Positions 8,763 to 16,159 of a DNA stretch of 64,000 nt are shown piece after piece. Made by a program: the position numbers and the translations under genes. Numbering within the stretch: the stretch's first letter is position 1; the number at the start of each line of letters is the position of its first letter. Origin of the DNA: Alphaproteobacteria bacterium (GTDB taxonomy: Bacteria > Pseudomonadota > Alphaproteobacteria > Micropepsales > Micropepsaceae); NCBI GenBank assembly GCA_017308375.1, contig JAFKEW010000051.1, forward strand, positions 22,008 to 86,007, written 5' to 3'. The notes beneath the pieces were generated by a model. That model worked only from the letters and a program-made list of their open reading frames with translations. It searched no databases and had not been told where the DNA came from.

Positions 8763-8841
8763 GGCCGTTTCCCCTCTTTTTTCTTGACGCATCGTGCGCG
8801 CCCCTGCTTGTTGTCTGCAAGGCTATTTCGGGAGTTTCTCT

Positions 8842-9477
8842 GTGATTGAAGCGGTTTTGTGGGATTTCGGCGGGGTCTTCACCTCCTCGCCGTTCGAGGC
8901 GTTTACGCGTTACGAACAGGAAAAAGGTTTGCCGGAAGGATTGATCCGCAAGATCAATTCGATCAATCACCAGAGCAACGCCTGGGCCCTGTTCGAACGG
9001 GCCGAGCTTGATCTCGACGGGTTCGACAAGGCGTTTGCCGCCGAAGCGAAGGGCCACGGTTACGAGGTGCCGGGGCGCGATATCATTCCGCTTCTGGCAG
9101 GCGCCTTCCGGCCCGAAATGATCGAGGCGCTGCGCCGCATCAAGACCAAGTTCAAGACCGGCTGCATCACCAACAATGTGCCGTCGATGCAGGCGAGCGG
9201 CGCAGGCCAGCCCGCCAATCTCTACAAATCCGAGATCATGGAGATGTTCGATCATGTCATCGAATCCTCAAAGACCGGCATCCGCAAACCCGATCCGCGC
9301 ATCTATCAGATGATGTGCGAAGCGCTTGGCGTTTCACCGGCGGCGTGTGTTTATCTCGACGATCTCGGTATCAACCTGAAACCGGCCCGCGCACTCGGCA
9401 TGACCACGGTCAAGGTCGAAACGGGGCCGCAGGCGATTGCCGAACTGGAGCAGGCGACGGGGATGCACCTGATCTAG
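8842..9477 (+). CDS. HAD-like hydrolase family protein (ACAD10-type)
   Basis: A 211-residue HAD-fold protein. Motif I is AVLWDFGGVFTSSPFEAF, in which the second Asp of the usual DxD is Gly. This signature is typical of the HAD domain related to epoxide hydrolase N-terminal and ACAD10 domains rather than classical phosphatases. Motif II is Thr in CITNN, motif III is the Lys region SSKTGIRKPDPRIY, and motif IV is YLDDLGINLKPARALGM. The GTG at 8842 is chosen for GGGAG 7 nt upstream. The missing Asp makes phosphatase activity doubtful. It lies divergent from the SDR with about 80 bp between. Confidence 0.82.
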   Translation: MIEAVLWDFGGVFTSSPFEAFTRYEQEKGLPEGLIRKINSINHQSNAWALFERAELDLDGFDKAFAAEAKGHGYEVPGRDIIPLLAGAFRPEMIEALRRIKTKFKTGCITNNVPSMQASGAGQPANLYKSEIMEMFDHVIESSKTGIRKPDPRIYQMMCEALGVSPAACVYLDDLGINLKPARALGMTTVKVETGPQAIAELEQATGMHLI

Positions 9478-9684
9478 GGCATCGGGCGCGCTGCTGAATC
9501 CGGAACGGAATTTTGCTGAGATAGGCGAGATAGTCGGAGGAGCGGCGCGCTGCAAGAGGGTGGATAGCGAAATCCGCAAGCAGCGATTCGCTGGTGGGGG
9601 TTAAGCCCCTGAAATTCCTGTGACGGTGTTTTAGAAAAATTGCGCGAGGTCCGCACCCCATCGCATTCATCCGTTCACCCACGT

Positions 9685-9721
9685 GTCACGGCCCGCAAAT
9701 GCGGGTCGTCCAGGTGATGCA
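9685..9721 (+). repeat. REP-like palindromic repeat, copy 1
   Basis: A 37-bp element with a 10-bp stem (ACGGCCCGCA / TGCGGGTCGT, one G-T wobble) and 2-nt loop, followed by CCAGGTGATGCA. It matches the element at 49535-49571 at 31 of 37 positions, and the differences within the stem preserve pairing. It lies in the 270-bp gap between the convergent HAD and DUF3501 genes; the rest of that gap shows no gene. Confidence 0.7.
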
Positions 9722-9747
9722 GTTCTTCTACGGTAGTTGGGTGCGAT

Positions 9748-10341
9748 TCAGGCGAAATCGCTGCCGAGTTCGGTGCGCACGGCCGGTGGAATGACCGCGA
9801 TATGGCCGTAATTGGCGTGGTTCACCGCCAGAAGCACGCGCCCTTCGCCGCTTTTGAATCTGGCGATCTGTTCTTGTGTGAAGCGGAAGCGCACCCAGTG
9901 CACGGATGAGGTTTTGCCGTCCGGCGTGGTGCGATCTTCATAATCCGTGGGCGTGGCGGCGATCACGCTGCCTTCGAGATCGAGCGTGACACTCTCCTCA
10001 ATGCCGGCCAGCCGCCGCAGAATGCTCTCGCGGCGAACCGGATCGTCAATCTCCAGCATCAGGGTGGCGATCAGTTCGGCGCCTTGCGGGATCAGCGGAT
10101 TGTAGACCTCCAACTCGCCCTGCAATTGTTCATCGCCGCCTTTTTCGATGCGCAACATTTCCTGCACCTGCAGCCACATCGATTCGTAGTTCTCGAAATA
10201 GAAGGTGGCGTAAGGGCCCACTTCCACCCGCCGGTTCTTCTTGCGGGCGATGGAGGCGGCGCGCAATTCCTTGCGGCGAGCCAGAAAAGCATCGTTGGGA
10301 AGGATGTCGGCCGGGGTGATCCGGCGTTCGGATGCACTCAT
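9748..10341 (-). CDS. DUF3501 family protein
   Basis: A 197-residue protein matching the DUF3501 family (N-terminus RRITPADILPNDAFLARRKELR; conserved GPYATFYFENYESMWLQVQEMLRIEKG). Function is unknown. In this class of gene clusters it follows an HdrD/GlpC-like Fe-S protein, as here. Three tandem start codons (GTG ATG ATG) overlap the TGA of the Fe-S gene. The third, at 10341, is preferred because GGAGG sits 7 nt upstream. It has no signal peptide or membrane segment and no cysteine ligands, so it is unlikely to carry a cluster itself. It may assist or partner the Fe-S protein (inference). Confidence 0.85.
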   Translation of the reverse strand: MSASERRITPADILPNDAFLARRKELRAASIARKKNRRVEVGPYATFYFENYESMWLQVQEMLRIEKGGDEQLQGELEVYNPLIPQGAELIATLMLEIDDPVRRESILRRLAGIEESVTLDLEGSVIAATPTDYEDRTTPDGKTSSVHWVRFRFTQEQIARFKSGEGRVLLAVNHANYGHIAVIPPAVRTELGSDFA

Positions 10342-10343
10342 CA

Positions 10344-11699
10344 TCACGCCTCCAACAGGCCATAGGCGCGCGCAAAGATCTCGATCGGATGTTCGGGCGT
10401 GCGCGCAATCTGTTTGTCTTCATCGGCCGCGAGTTTTTCGGCCTGCGCCACAATGTGCTGGGCCGCCAGCGGGCAGTCCGATGCAATGTGGCCGCGGCCC
10501 TGTTTCACCGCTGTGCGGAAGACCGGTTTGCCGACTTTCACCGCCAGTTCGTGGGTGCCTTTCAGAACGCCGAAGGTACCGCCATGGCCGGAACAGCGTT
10601 CGATCACATCGACCGGGGTGTCCGGGATCAGGCGCAGCATCTCCGCCGCCTTGGGTCCCATGTTCTGGGCGCGGGCATGGCAGGCAAGATGCACCGTCAC
10701 ACCTTCCGGCAACGCGGATAGCCCCTCGGGCAGGCCGTTTTTCTTCGCCACATCGACCACATATTCGTCGATATCGAAGGTCGCGGCCGCGAGCTTTTTC
10801 ACATCCTCATTTTCGGGCAGGACCAGCGGCCATTCGAATTTCAGCATCAGGCCGCAGGATGCGGTCAGCGCCACGATGTCGTAACCGGCGTCGATTTCGG
10901 CCACCAAGGCTTTCGCGACCTTCTTTGCCTGTTCGGCAACGCGGGCAAGATCGCCCTGCTCCAGAAACGGCATGCCGCAGCAGCCGGGGTAACTGACTTT
11001 GGTTTCCACCCCGATGTGGTTCAGCACCGCGCGCGCGGCAAGCCCGGTTGTGGGCTTGTTGTAATTGACGAAGCAGGTGGCAAACAGCGCCGCCTTGCGG
11101 GCACCGAAGGCAGGGGCCGCTTCGTTGGGCGTTTGCGGATCGGCGCGGTCGGCGGCAACGAAGGTGCGGGTGTGGAATTTGGGCAGCGGTGCATCGGCAT
11201 CGACGCGGATGGTCGATTCCATCAACGGGCGCGTCAGCGCATTGTTGCGGGATGAGGCCCAGTTGATGACGGGGGAGGCGATGCGGGCCAGCCGCCCATT
11301 GCGATCCATTTCGGCCAGTTGCCGCGCAGTGAAATCCTTTTTGCCCTTTTTGGCTTCGGCCGCGCGATAGCGCAGCATCAGATGGGGGAAATCGAGATGG
11401 AACGGGTGCGGCGGCACATAGGGGCACTTCGTCATGAAGCACATGTCGCACAATGTGCAGGCATCGACGACGCTGGCGAAATCCTCGCTTTTGACGCCTT
11501 CGACTTCGTTGGGGGATGCGTCCACCAGATCGAACAGGCGGGGGAAGGATTCGCACAGATTGAAACAGCGCCGACAGCCGTGACAGATGTCGAACACACG
11601 CCGCATTTCGGCGTCGATCTTCTCGGCGTCGTAGAAATCGTCATCCCGCCAGGCGATGGGATCGCGCGTCGGGGCTTCCAGGCTGCCTTCTTTGGTCAT
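10344..11699 (-). CDS. HdrD/GlpC-like (Fe-S)-binding oxidoreductase
   Basis: A 451-residue cytoplasmic electron-transfer protein. Two [4Fe-4S] motifs lie near the N-terminus: CHGCRRCFNLC (about 39-49) and CTLCDMCFMTKCP (about 81-93). Two cysteine-rich CCG-type regions follow in the C-half: SYPGCCGMPF and the degenerate ERCSGHGGTFG, where the second Cys of the pair is lacking. It resembles GlpC and the heterodisulfide-reductase D subunit. The gene lies 93 bp after the rubrerythrin and is translationally coupled to DUF3501 downstream. It plausibly passes electrons to the rubrerythrin during peroxide reduction; that link is contextual only. Confidence 0.88.
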   Translation of the reverse strand: MTKEGSLEAPTRDPIAWRDDDFYDAEKIDAEMRRVFDICHGCRRCFNLCESFPRLFDLVDASPNEVEGVKSEDFASVVDACTLCDMCFMTKCPYVPPHPFHLDFPHLMLRYRAAEAKKGKKDFTARQLAEMDRNGRLARIASPVINWASSRNNALTRPLMESTIRVDADAPLPKFHTRTFVAADRADPQTPNEAAPAFGARKAALFATCFVNYNKPTTGLAARAVLNHIGVETKVSYPGCCGMPFLEQGDLARVAEQAKKVAKALVAEIDAGYDIVALTASCGLMLKFEWPLVLPENEDVKKLAAATFDIDEYVVDVAKKNGLPEGLSALPEGVTVHLACHARAQNMGPKAAEMLRLIPDTPVDVIERCSGHGGTFGVLKGTHELAVKVGKPVFRTAVKQGRGHIASDCPLAAQHIVAQAEKLAADEDKQIARTPEHPIEIFARAYGLLEA

Positions 11700-11742
11700 G
11701 ATGATCTGCTGACTATCGGGGCCGGATAAAAATGGGGGATGG

Positions 11743-11777
11743 ACGCGGGCGGCCTGCGACAGGGCCGCCGCCCGCGT
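11743..11777 (-). terminator. Intercistronic hairpin after the rubrerythrin gene
   Basis: ACGCGGGCGGC (11743-11753) pairs perfectly with GCCGCCCGCGT (11767-11777) over a 13-nt loop. Read on the minus strand it follows the rubrerythrin stop and is followed about 10 nt later by TTTTT. It probably acts as a partial terminator or 3' stabiliser, giving more rubrerythrin than Fe-S/DUF3501 transcript. Confidence 0.55.
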
Positions 11778-11792
11778 TCGGTTATGCAGATA

Positions 11793-12215
11793 TCAGGCGT
11801 TGAGCGTGTCGAGGGCTTTCTGGAAACGGCCGGCGTGGCTCTTTTCTGCCTTGGCAAGGGTCTCAAACCAGTCCGCGATTTCGTCGAAGCCTTCTTCGCG
11901 GGCGGTGCGGGCCATGCCCGGATACATGTCGGTGTATTCGTGGGTTTCGCCCACAATGGCCGATTTCAGGTTCAGGTCGGTGCCGCCGATGGGCGCATCG
12001 GTTGCCGGATCGCCGACTTCTTCCATGTATTCCAGATGGCCATGGGCGTGACCGGTCTCGCCTTCCGCAGTGGAGCGGAACACGGCCGCCACGTCGTTAA
12101 AGCCTTCGACGTCGGCCTTCTGTGCGAAGTAGAGGTAACGGCGGTTGGCCTGGCTCTCGCCGGCAAACGCTGCTTTCAGATTGTCGTGGGTCTTGGTGCC
12201 TTTCAGGGTCGCCAT
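11793..12215 (-). CDS. Rubrerythrin-like diiron protein without rubredoxin domain
   Basis: A 140-residue four-helix diiron protein that reduces peroxide or handles iron. Ligand motifs are visible: [10 protein letters not shown], then [13 protein letters not shown] (ExxH), then VGETHEYTD, then [13 protein letters not shown] (ExxH). The C-terminal Cys4 rubredoxin domain of classical rubrerythrins is absent, so the electrons must come from another protein; the Fe-S protein encoded next is the obvious candidate. GAGGAG precedes the ATG. Upstream lie a TTGACA -35 (12311-12316) and an Irr-box-like sequence (12321-12335), suggesting iron-dependent control. Confidence 0.9.
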   Translation of the reverse strand: MATLKGTKTHDNLKAAFAGESQANRRYLYFAQKADVEGFNDVAAVFRSTAEGETGHAHGHLEYMEEVGDPATDAPIGGTDLNLKSAIVGETHEYTDMYPGMARTAREEGFDEIADWFETLAKAEKSHAGRFQKALDTLNA

Positions 12216-12287
12216 GGTTTTCTCCTCGCTGTATCCCGGAAAATCCGCGCGCGGGCTGAACCGGGAAGCTCGGCCCGTCGTGACTGC

Positions 12288-12335
12288 ACCATGGCGCGCA
12301 GACGCACGGCTGTCAATAGTTTGGAATTATTCTAA
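12288..12335 (-). promoter_or_regulatory. Rubrerythrin promoter with Irr-box-like site
   Basis: On the minus strand an exact TTGACA (12311-12316) is followed after 17 bp by a weak CATGGT (12288-12293). Four bp upstream of the -35 is TTGGAA-N3-TTCTAA (12321-12335), one mismatch from the inverted TTAGAA/TTCTAA core described for Irr-controlled genes. An operator upstream of the -35 could activate or repress. Confidence 0.55.
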
Positions 12336-12340
12336 TGAAA

Positions 12341-12388
12341 ATTAATCGCAGTGCAGCCAATGGAATTAATCGCGGCGCAGCCGCACGA
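12341..12388. repeat. 24-bp tandem duplication at the irr 3' end
   Basis: Two 24-bp units are adjacent (12341-12364 and 12365-12388). Their first 18 bp match at 16 positions (ATTAATCGC-R-G-Y-GCAGCC). The second unit is the end of irr including its stop codon, and the first is a decayed copy just downstream. Confidence 0.55.
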
Positions 12389-12791
12389 CCACGTCCACGC
12401 GCTCGACCCGCGTGCCGGAAGGGGCATTCGGGACACCGGCCACCGCGATCTCCGCACCCGGAATGTCGATCAGGGTCCCCTCATCTTCCAGGTAGAAATG
12501 CTGGTGCTCGCCGATATTGGTGTCGAAATAGGACCGCGCCGCATCCACGGTCACCTGCCGCAGCAGGCCCGCATCGGTCAGTTGATGCAGCGTGTTGTAG
12601 ATCGTTGCCAGCGATACGCGAATCCCGGCCTGTGCCGCTTCTTCATGCAGCATCTCGGCCGTCAGATGGCGGTCGCCGCCCTCAAACAGCAGGCCGGTCA
12701 GTTCGACGCGCTGCCGTGTCGGGCGCAGGCCCGCGCCGCGCAGCCGCGCGATCAGGTGGGCCTTGCCGGTGGCCTGCGAAGATTCGCCCAT
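12366..12791 (-). CDS. irr: Iron response regulator Irr (Fur family)
   Basis: A 141-residue Fur-superfamily transcription factor. The winged helix contains LRPTRQRVELTGLLFEGGDRHLTAEML and the recognition segment VSLATIYNTLHQLTDAGLLRQVTVD. The metal/haem-sensing region reads YFDTNIGEHQHFYLEDEG. In alphaproteobacteria Irr represses or activates iron and haem genes and is destabilised by haem. The ATG at 12791 has AAGGA 7 nt upstream. A GTG at 12845 would add 18 residues containing two cysteines but no Cys-Pro haem motif. The gene is divergent from fabABI, as in rhizobial genomes. An Irr-box-like sequence lies inside its own promoter, implying autoregulation. Confidence 0.92.
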   Translation of the reverse strand: MGESSQATGKAHLIARLRGAGLRPTRQRVELTGLLFEGGDRHLTAEMLHEEAAQAGIRVSLATIYNTLHQLTDAGLLRQVTVDAARSYFDTNIGEHQHFYLEDEGTLIDIPGAEIAVAGVPNAPSGTRVERVDVVVRLRRD

Positions 12792-12851
12792 TCTTTCGTC
12801 CTTCCACCCAAAGCGGGCCTTACACGGCTGACACTCGGGCTTCACCTTTGC

Positions 12852-12878
12852 TAGGCTGATTCCGTAAGGTGCAGCCTA
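12852..12878. repeat. Inverted repeat in the irr leader
   Basis: TAGGCTG (12852-12858) and CAGCCTA (12872-12878) form 7-bp arms around a 13-nt spacer. The site falls in the predicted 5' leader of irr. It may be an RNA hairpin or a second operator; nothing decides between them. Confidence 0.4.
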
Positions 12879-12902
12879 ACATATGCGATATCCAAGATCC
12901 CG

Positions 12903-12931
12903 TATATAGTTAGAATGCGTCTAATAAACAA
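12903..12931 (-). promoter_or_regulatory. irr promoter with Irr-box-like site in the spacer
   Basis: Minus-strand TTGTTT (-35, 12926-12931), a 17-bp spacer and TATATA (-10, 12903-12908). The spacer contains TTAGAC-N3-TTCTAA (12910-12924), one base from a perfect inverted Irr-box core. A protein bound here would block RNA polymerase, the standard geometry for autorepression. The same site lies 63 bp upstream of the fabA start and may influence fabABI. Confidence 0.65.
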
Positions 12932-12986
12932 GAAATTGATGAAGGGGCGGATTTTGTCAAGTATCGCCGCCCCGAACGGAGTGGAA

Positions 12987-13535
12987 ATGCAGTCAACCCG
13001 ATCGAATTTCGACCTTCAGGGTCTGCTTGCCTGCGCGCGGGGGGAATTGTTCGGGCCCGGCAATGCGCGGCTGCCGCTGCCCCCCATGCTGATGTTCGAT
13101 CGCATCACCAATATCTCGGACAAGGGCGGTTCCGCAGGCAAGGGCGAGATCATGGCCGAACTCGATGTGAAGCCCGATCTGTGGTTCTTCAAATGCCATT
13201 TCCAGGATGACCCGGTGATGCCGGGCTGTCTGGGGCTGGATGCGCTGTGGCAGATGGCGGGTTTTTTCCTGGGCTGGATGGGCGGCCTCGGCAAGGGCCG
13301 GGCGCTGGGCGTGGGCGAGGTGAAATTCAGCGGCATGGTGCTACCGTCGAACAAGCTCGTCTCCTACTATGTCGAATTCAAGCGCGTGATCATGCGCCGG
13401 CTCGTGGTGGGTGTGGCGGATGGGATCGTGAAGGTTGACGGCAAACCCATATTCGAGGCCAAGGATCTCAGGGTTGGCCTGTTTACCGATGAAGCGGCCG
13501 CCAATGGCCGCCAGGTTGCCGGTGCGCCGGCCTGA
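12987..13535 (+). CDS. fabA: 3-hydroxyacyl-ACP dehydratase/isomerase FabA
   Basis: A 182-residue FabA that dehydrates 3-hydroxydecanoyl-ACP and isomerises the product to cis-3-decenoyl-ACP, the branch point to unsaturated fatty acids. The active site is His71 in [14 protein letters not shown] and Asp85 in GLDALWQM, matching E. coli His70/Asp84. The ATG at 12987 has GGAG 5 nt upstream; an open frame back to 12915 has no such site. It is first in fabA-fabB-fabI and divergent from irr, so the Irr-box-like site in the shared region may tie membrane lipid synthesis to iron status. Confidence 0.95.
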   Translation: MQSTRSNFDLQGLLACARGELFGPGNARLPLPPMLMFDRITNISDKGGSAGKGEIMAELDVKPDLWFFKCHFQDDPVMPGCLGLDALWQMAGFFLGWMGGLGKGRALGVGEVKFSGMVLPSNKLVSYYVEFKRVIMRRLVVGVADGIVKVDGKPIFEAKDLRVGLFTDEAAANGRQVAGAPA

Positions 13536-13569
13536 TCATGTTCGTTCCTGCTGCAGGGAAAGCTGACCC

Positions 13570-14793
13570 ATGAGACGCGTGGTGGTCACCGGTTTGGGCA
13601 TCGTCTCGTCCATCGGCAACAATGCGCAGGAGGTGGTCGCCTCCTTGCGCGAAGCCCGTTCCGGCATCGTGCGGGCGGACGATTACGCGGCGCATGGTTT
13701 CCGCTCGCAAGTGCATGGCAGCCTGAAAATCGACATCGATCAGGCGGTGGACCGGCGTGCGCGCCGCTTCATGGGCGATGGTGCGGCCTATGCCTGGATT
13801 GCGATGGAGCAGGCGATCCGCGATGCCGGTCTTGAAACCGGCGATATTTCAAACGAACGCACCGGATTGATCGTGGGTTCGGGCGGGCCATCCACCCGCG
13901 CCATTGTGGCCGCTGCCGATGTTACGCGCGAGCCGGGCAAGGGCCCGAAGCGGGTGGGACCGTTCGCGGTGCCGAAGGCGATGTCCTCCACCTGCTCGGC
14001 CAATCTCTCCACCTGGTACAAGACCAAGGGCGTCAATTATTCGATCTCCAGTGCCTGCTCGACCTCGGCCAATTGCATCGGCAACGCGGCCGAGATGATC
14101 CAGTGGGGCAAGCAGGACATCATGTTCGCCGGCGGCGGCGAGGAGCTGGATTGGACGCTCTCGGTCCTGTTCGATGCGATGGGCGCAATGTCGTCGAAAT
14201 TCAACGATCAGCCGGAAAAGGCCTCGCGCGCCTATGACAGGAACCGCGACGGCTTCGTGATCTCCGGCGGTGGCGGCATCCTGGTTCTCGAGGAACTGGA
14301 ACACGCCAAGGCGCGCGGCGCGAAGATTTACGCCGAACTGGCGGGTTACGGCGCCACCGCCGATGGCGCCGATATGGTGGCCCCGTCCGGCGAAGGGGCG
14401 GTGCGCTGCATGCGCATGGCGATCGAAAAGGTGAAGGCACCGATCGATTACATCAACCCGCATGCCACCTCGACGCCGGTCGGCGATATTCCGGAGATCA
14501 ACGCGATCCGTGAAGTGTTCGGCGAAAAGATGCCGCCGGTCAGCGCCACGAAATCGCTCACCGGTCACAGCCAGGGTGCGGCCGGTGTGCACGAGGCGAT
14601 CTATACGCTTTTGATGATGCAGTCGGGCTTCATCTGCGAAAGCGCGAATATTGAGGAGATCGACCCCGCCGTGGCCGATGCCAATATCGTGCGCCGCCGC
14701 ATCGACAATGCGAAGATCGAGGTCGCGCTCTCCAACAGTTTCGGGTTCGGCGGCACCAACGCATCGCTGGTGTTCCAGCGCTATGCCGCGTAA
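13570..14793 (+). CDS. fabB: Beta-ketoacyl-ACP synthase I FabB
   Basis: A 407-residue condensing enzyme that elongates acyl-ACPs with malonyl-ACP, including the unsaturated intermediates made by FabA. The Cys-His-His triad is visible: Cys163 in [10 protein letters not shown], His in [11 protein letters not shown] near 298, and His in [12 protein letters not shown] near 333. The glycine-rich C-terminal motif [11 protein letters not shown] is intact. It starts 34 bp after fabA and is evidently co-transcribed with it. Confidence 0.96.
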   Translation: MRRVVVTGLGIVSSIGNNAQEVVASLREARSGIVRADDYAAHGFRSQVHGSLKIDIDQAVDRRARRFMGDGAAYAWIAMEQAIRDAGLETGDISNERTGLIVGSGGPSTRAIVAAADVTREPGKGPKRVGPFAVPKAMSSTCSANLSTWYKTKGVNYSISSACSTSANCIGNAAEMIQWGKQDIMFAGGGEELDWTLSVLFDAMGAMSSKFNDQPEKASRAYDRNRDGFVISGGGGILVLEELEHAKARGAKIYAELAGYGATADGADMVAPSGEGAVRCMRMAIEKVKAPIDYINPHATSTPVGDIPEINAIREVFGEKMPPVSATKSLTGHSQGAAGVHEAIYTLLMMQSGFICESANIEEIDPAVADANIVRRRIDNAKIEVALSNSFGFGGTNASLVFQRYAA

Positions 14794-14867
14794 GCGCCAC
14801 AAAGAGAAGTACGGCACAGCCCACTTTCCGGCCTGTGCTGCTTTGAAACATCGCCAGTGAGGCAAGA

Positions 14868-15752
14868 ATGGCTGAAGCCACGAATTTGATGCGCGGAAAA
14901 CGCGGTCTGGTGATGGGGGTCGCCAACGACCACTCGATCGCCTGGGGTATTGCGCGCAATCTGGCGGGCGCCGGTGCCGAAGTCGCCTTCACCTATCAGG
15001 GCGAAGCGCAGGCCCGCAGGCTGAAACCGCTTGCCGCTTCCATCGGGGCGCAGATCATGCTGCCGGGCGATGTCGAGAATGATGACGAACTCGATGCCGC
15101 GTTCGACACCTTGAAGCGCGAATGGGGCGGCCTCGATTTCCTGGTTCACGCCATTGCCCATTCCGACCGCAACGAATTGAAGGGCCGTTACGTCGATACC
15201 ACGCGGGCCAATTTCAGTCGCTCGCTCAGCATTTCCTGTTACTCCTTCACCGCCGTTGCGCAACGCGCGGCGCGGCTGATGTCCACCGATCTTGGCTTCG
15301 GCGGCGGCGCGATGATCACGCTGACCTATCTTGGCGCCAGCCGCGTGATGCCGAACTACAATGTGATGGGGGTGGCCAAGGCGGCGCTGGAAGCCAGTGT
15401 GCGTTATCTCGCCGCCGATCTCGGGCATGACGGGATTCGCGTCAACGCGATTTCGGCCGGGCCGATGCGCACGCTTGCAGGCGCCGCGGTGGGCGATGCG
15501 CGCACCGTGTTCAAATGGAACCGCGCACACGCACCGCTCAAAAAGAATATCGAACTCGACCATGTCGGCGGCGCGGCGCTCTATTTGCTGAGCGATCTGT
15601 CGGGCGGTGTCACGGGCGAGATTCATTTCGTCGATGCCGGATTCAATGTGGTCGGCATGCCGCCGACAGCGGATCTGAAAGGCTGGATCGCGCCCGGAAA
15701 TGGCCATGATGTCAGTGAAGACGATGGCAATCCGGCGCGCTGCGAGACGTAA
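14868..15752 (+). CDS. fabI: Enoyl-ACP reductase (NADH) FabI
   Basis: A 294-residue SDR-fold reductase that completes each fatty acid elongation cycle. It has the FabI-type nucleotide motif VMGVANDHSIAWGIA, the HAIAHSDRNELKG block, and the active-site stretch TYLGASRVMPNYNVMGVAKAALE with the Tyr-X6-Lys pattern. It follows fabB by 74 bp with GAGG before the ATG. The family is the target of triclosan and isoniazid-type inhibitors; resistance cannot be judged here. The C-terminus extends about 25 residues beyond the usual end (after DAGFNVVGMPPTADL). Confidence 0.95.
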   Translation: MAEATNLMRGKRGLVMGVANDHSIAWGIARNLAGAGAEVAFTYQGEAQARRLKPLAASIGAQIMLPGDVENDDELDAAFDTLKREWGGLDFLVHAIAHSDRNELKGRYVDTTRANFSRSLSISCYSFTAVAQRAARLMSTDLGFGGGAMITLTYLGASRVMPNYNVMGVAKAALEASVRYLAADLGHDGIRVNAISAGPMRTLAGAAVGDARTVFKWNRAHAPLKKNIELDHVGGAALYLLSDLSGGVTGEIHFVDAGFNVVGMPPTADLKGWIAPGNGHDVSEDDGNPARCET

Positions 15753-15778
15753 CAAAGCTATTCAGCAAGGCGATTCCC

Positions 15779-16159
15779 ATGCGCCTCAATCAGGTTACAG
15801 TCCCTGCGCGCGACATCGAACAATCGGTTGCGTTCTACCAGGCTCTCGGCCTGCGCCTGATCGTGAAAAGCCCGTATTACGCCCGCTTTGAATTGCCCGA
15901 CGGTGAAGCGACGTTCTCCGTTCATCTGAGCGATGATGTGGATGGCGCCGCGCGCGGTGCCCAAATTTATTTTGAATGTGCGGATCTGGATGCGCGTGTG
16001 GCGGCGCTGAAGGCGAAAGGCATCGTGTTCGACGCCGATCCGGTGGATCAAAGCTGGTTGTGGCGTGAGGCCTGGCTCAGCGATCCGGCCGGTGTGCGGT
16101 TATGCTTCTACCATGCGGGTGAAAACCGCCGTTATCCGCCCTGGCGAATCACGCCGTAG
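15779..16159 (+). CDS. VOC family protein (glyoxalase-like)
   Basis: A 126-residue vicinal-oxygen-chelate fold protein. It begins MRLNQVTVPARDIEQSVAFYQALGL and ends with LSDPAGVRLCFYHAGENRR, the paired beta-alpha-beta-beta-beta modules of glyoxalase/bleomycin-resistance proteins. Candidate metal ligands include His near 48 and Glu near 64 (IYFECADLDARVAALK), but the set is not clear. It starts 26 bp after fabI and could be co-transcribed; its 3' end overlaps that of convergent carA by 11 bp. Substrate unknown. Confidence 0.82.
   Translation: MRLNQVTVPARDIEQSVAFYQALGLRLIVKSPYYARFELPDGEATFSVHLSDDVDGAARGAQIYFECADLDARVAALKAKGIVFDADPVDQSWLWREAWLSDPAGVRLCFYHAGENRRYPPWRITP

Noticed and set aside
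12792..12845. Haem-regulatory motif at the Irr N-terminus
   Set aside because: The GTG extension contains cysteines but no Cys-Pro, and the ATG at 12791 has the better ribosome site.
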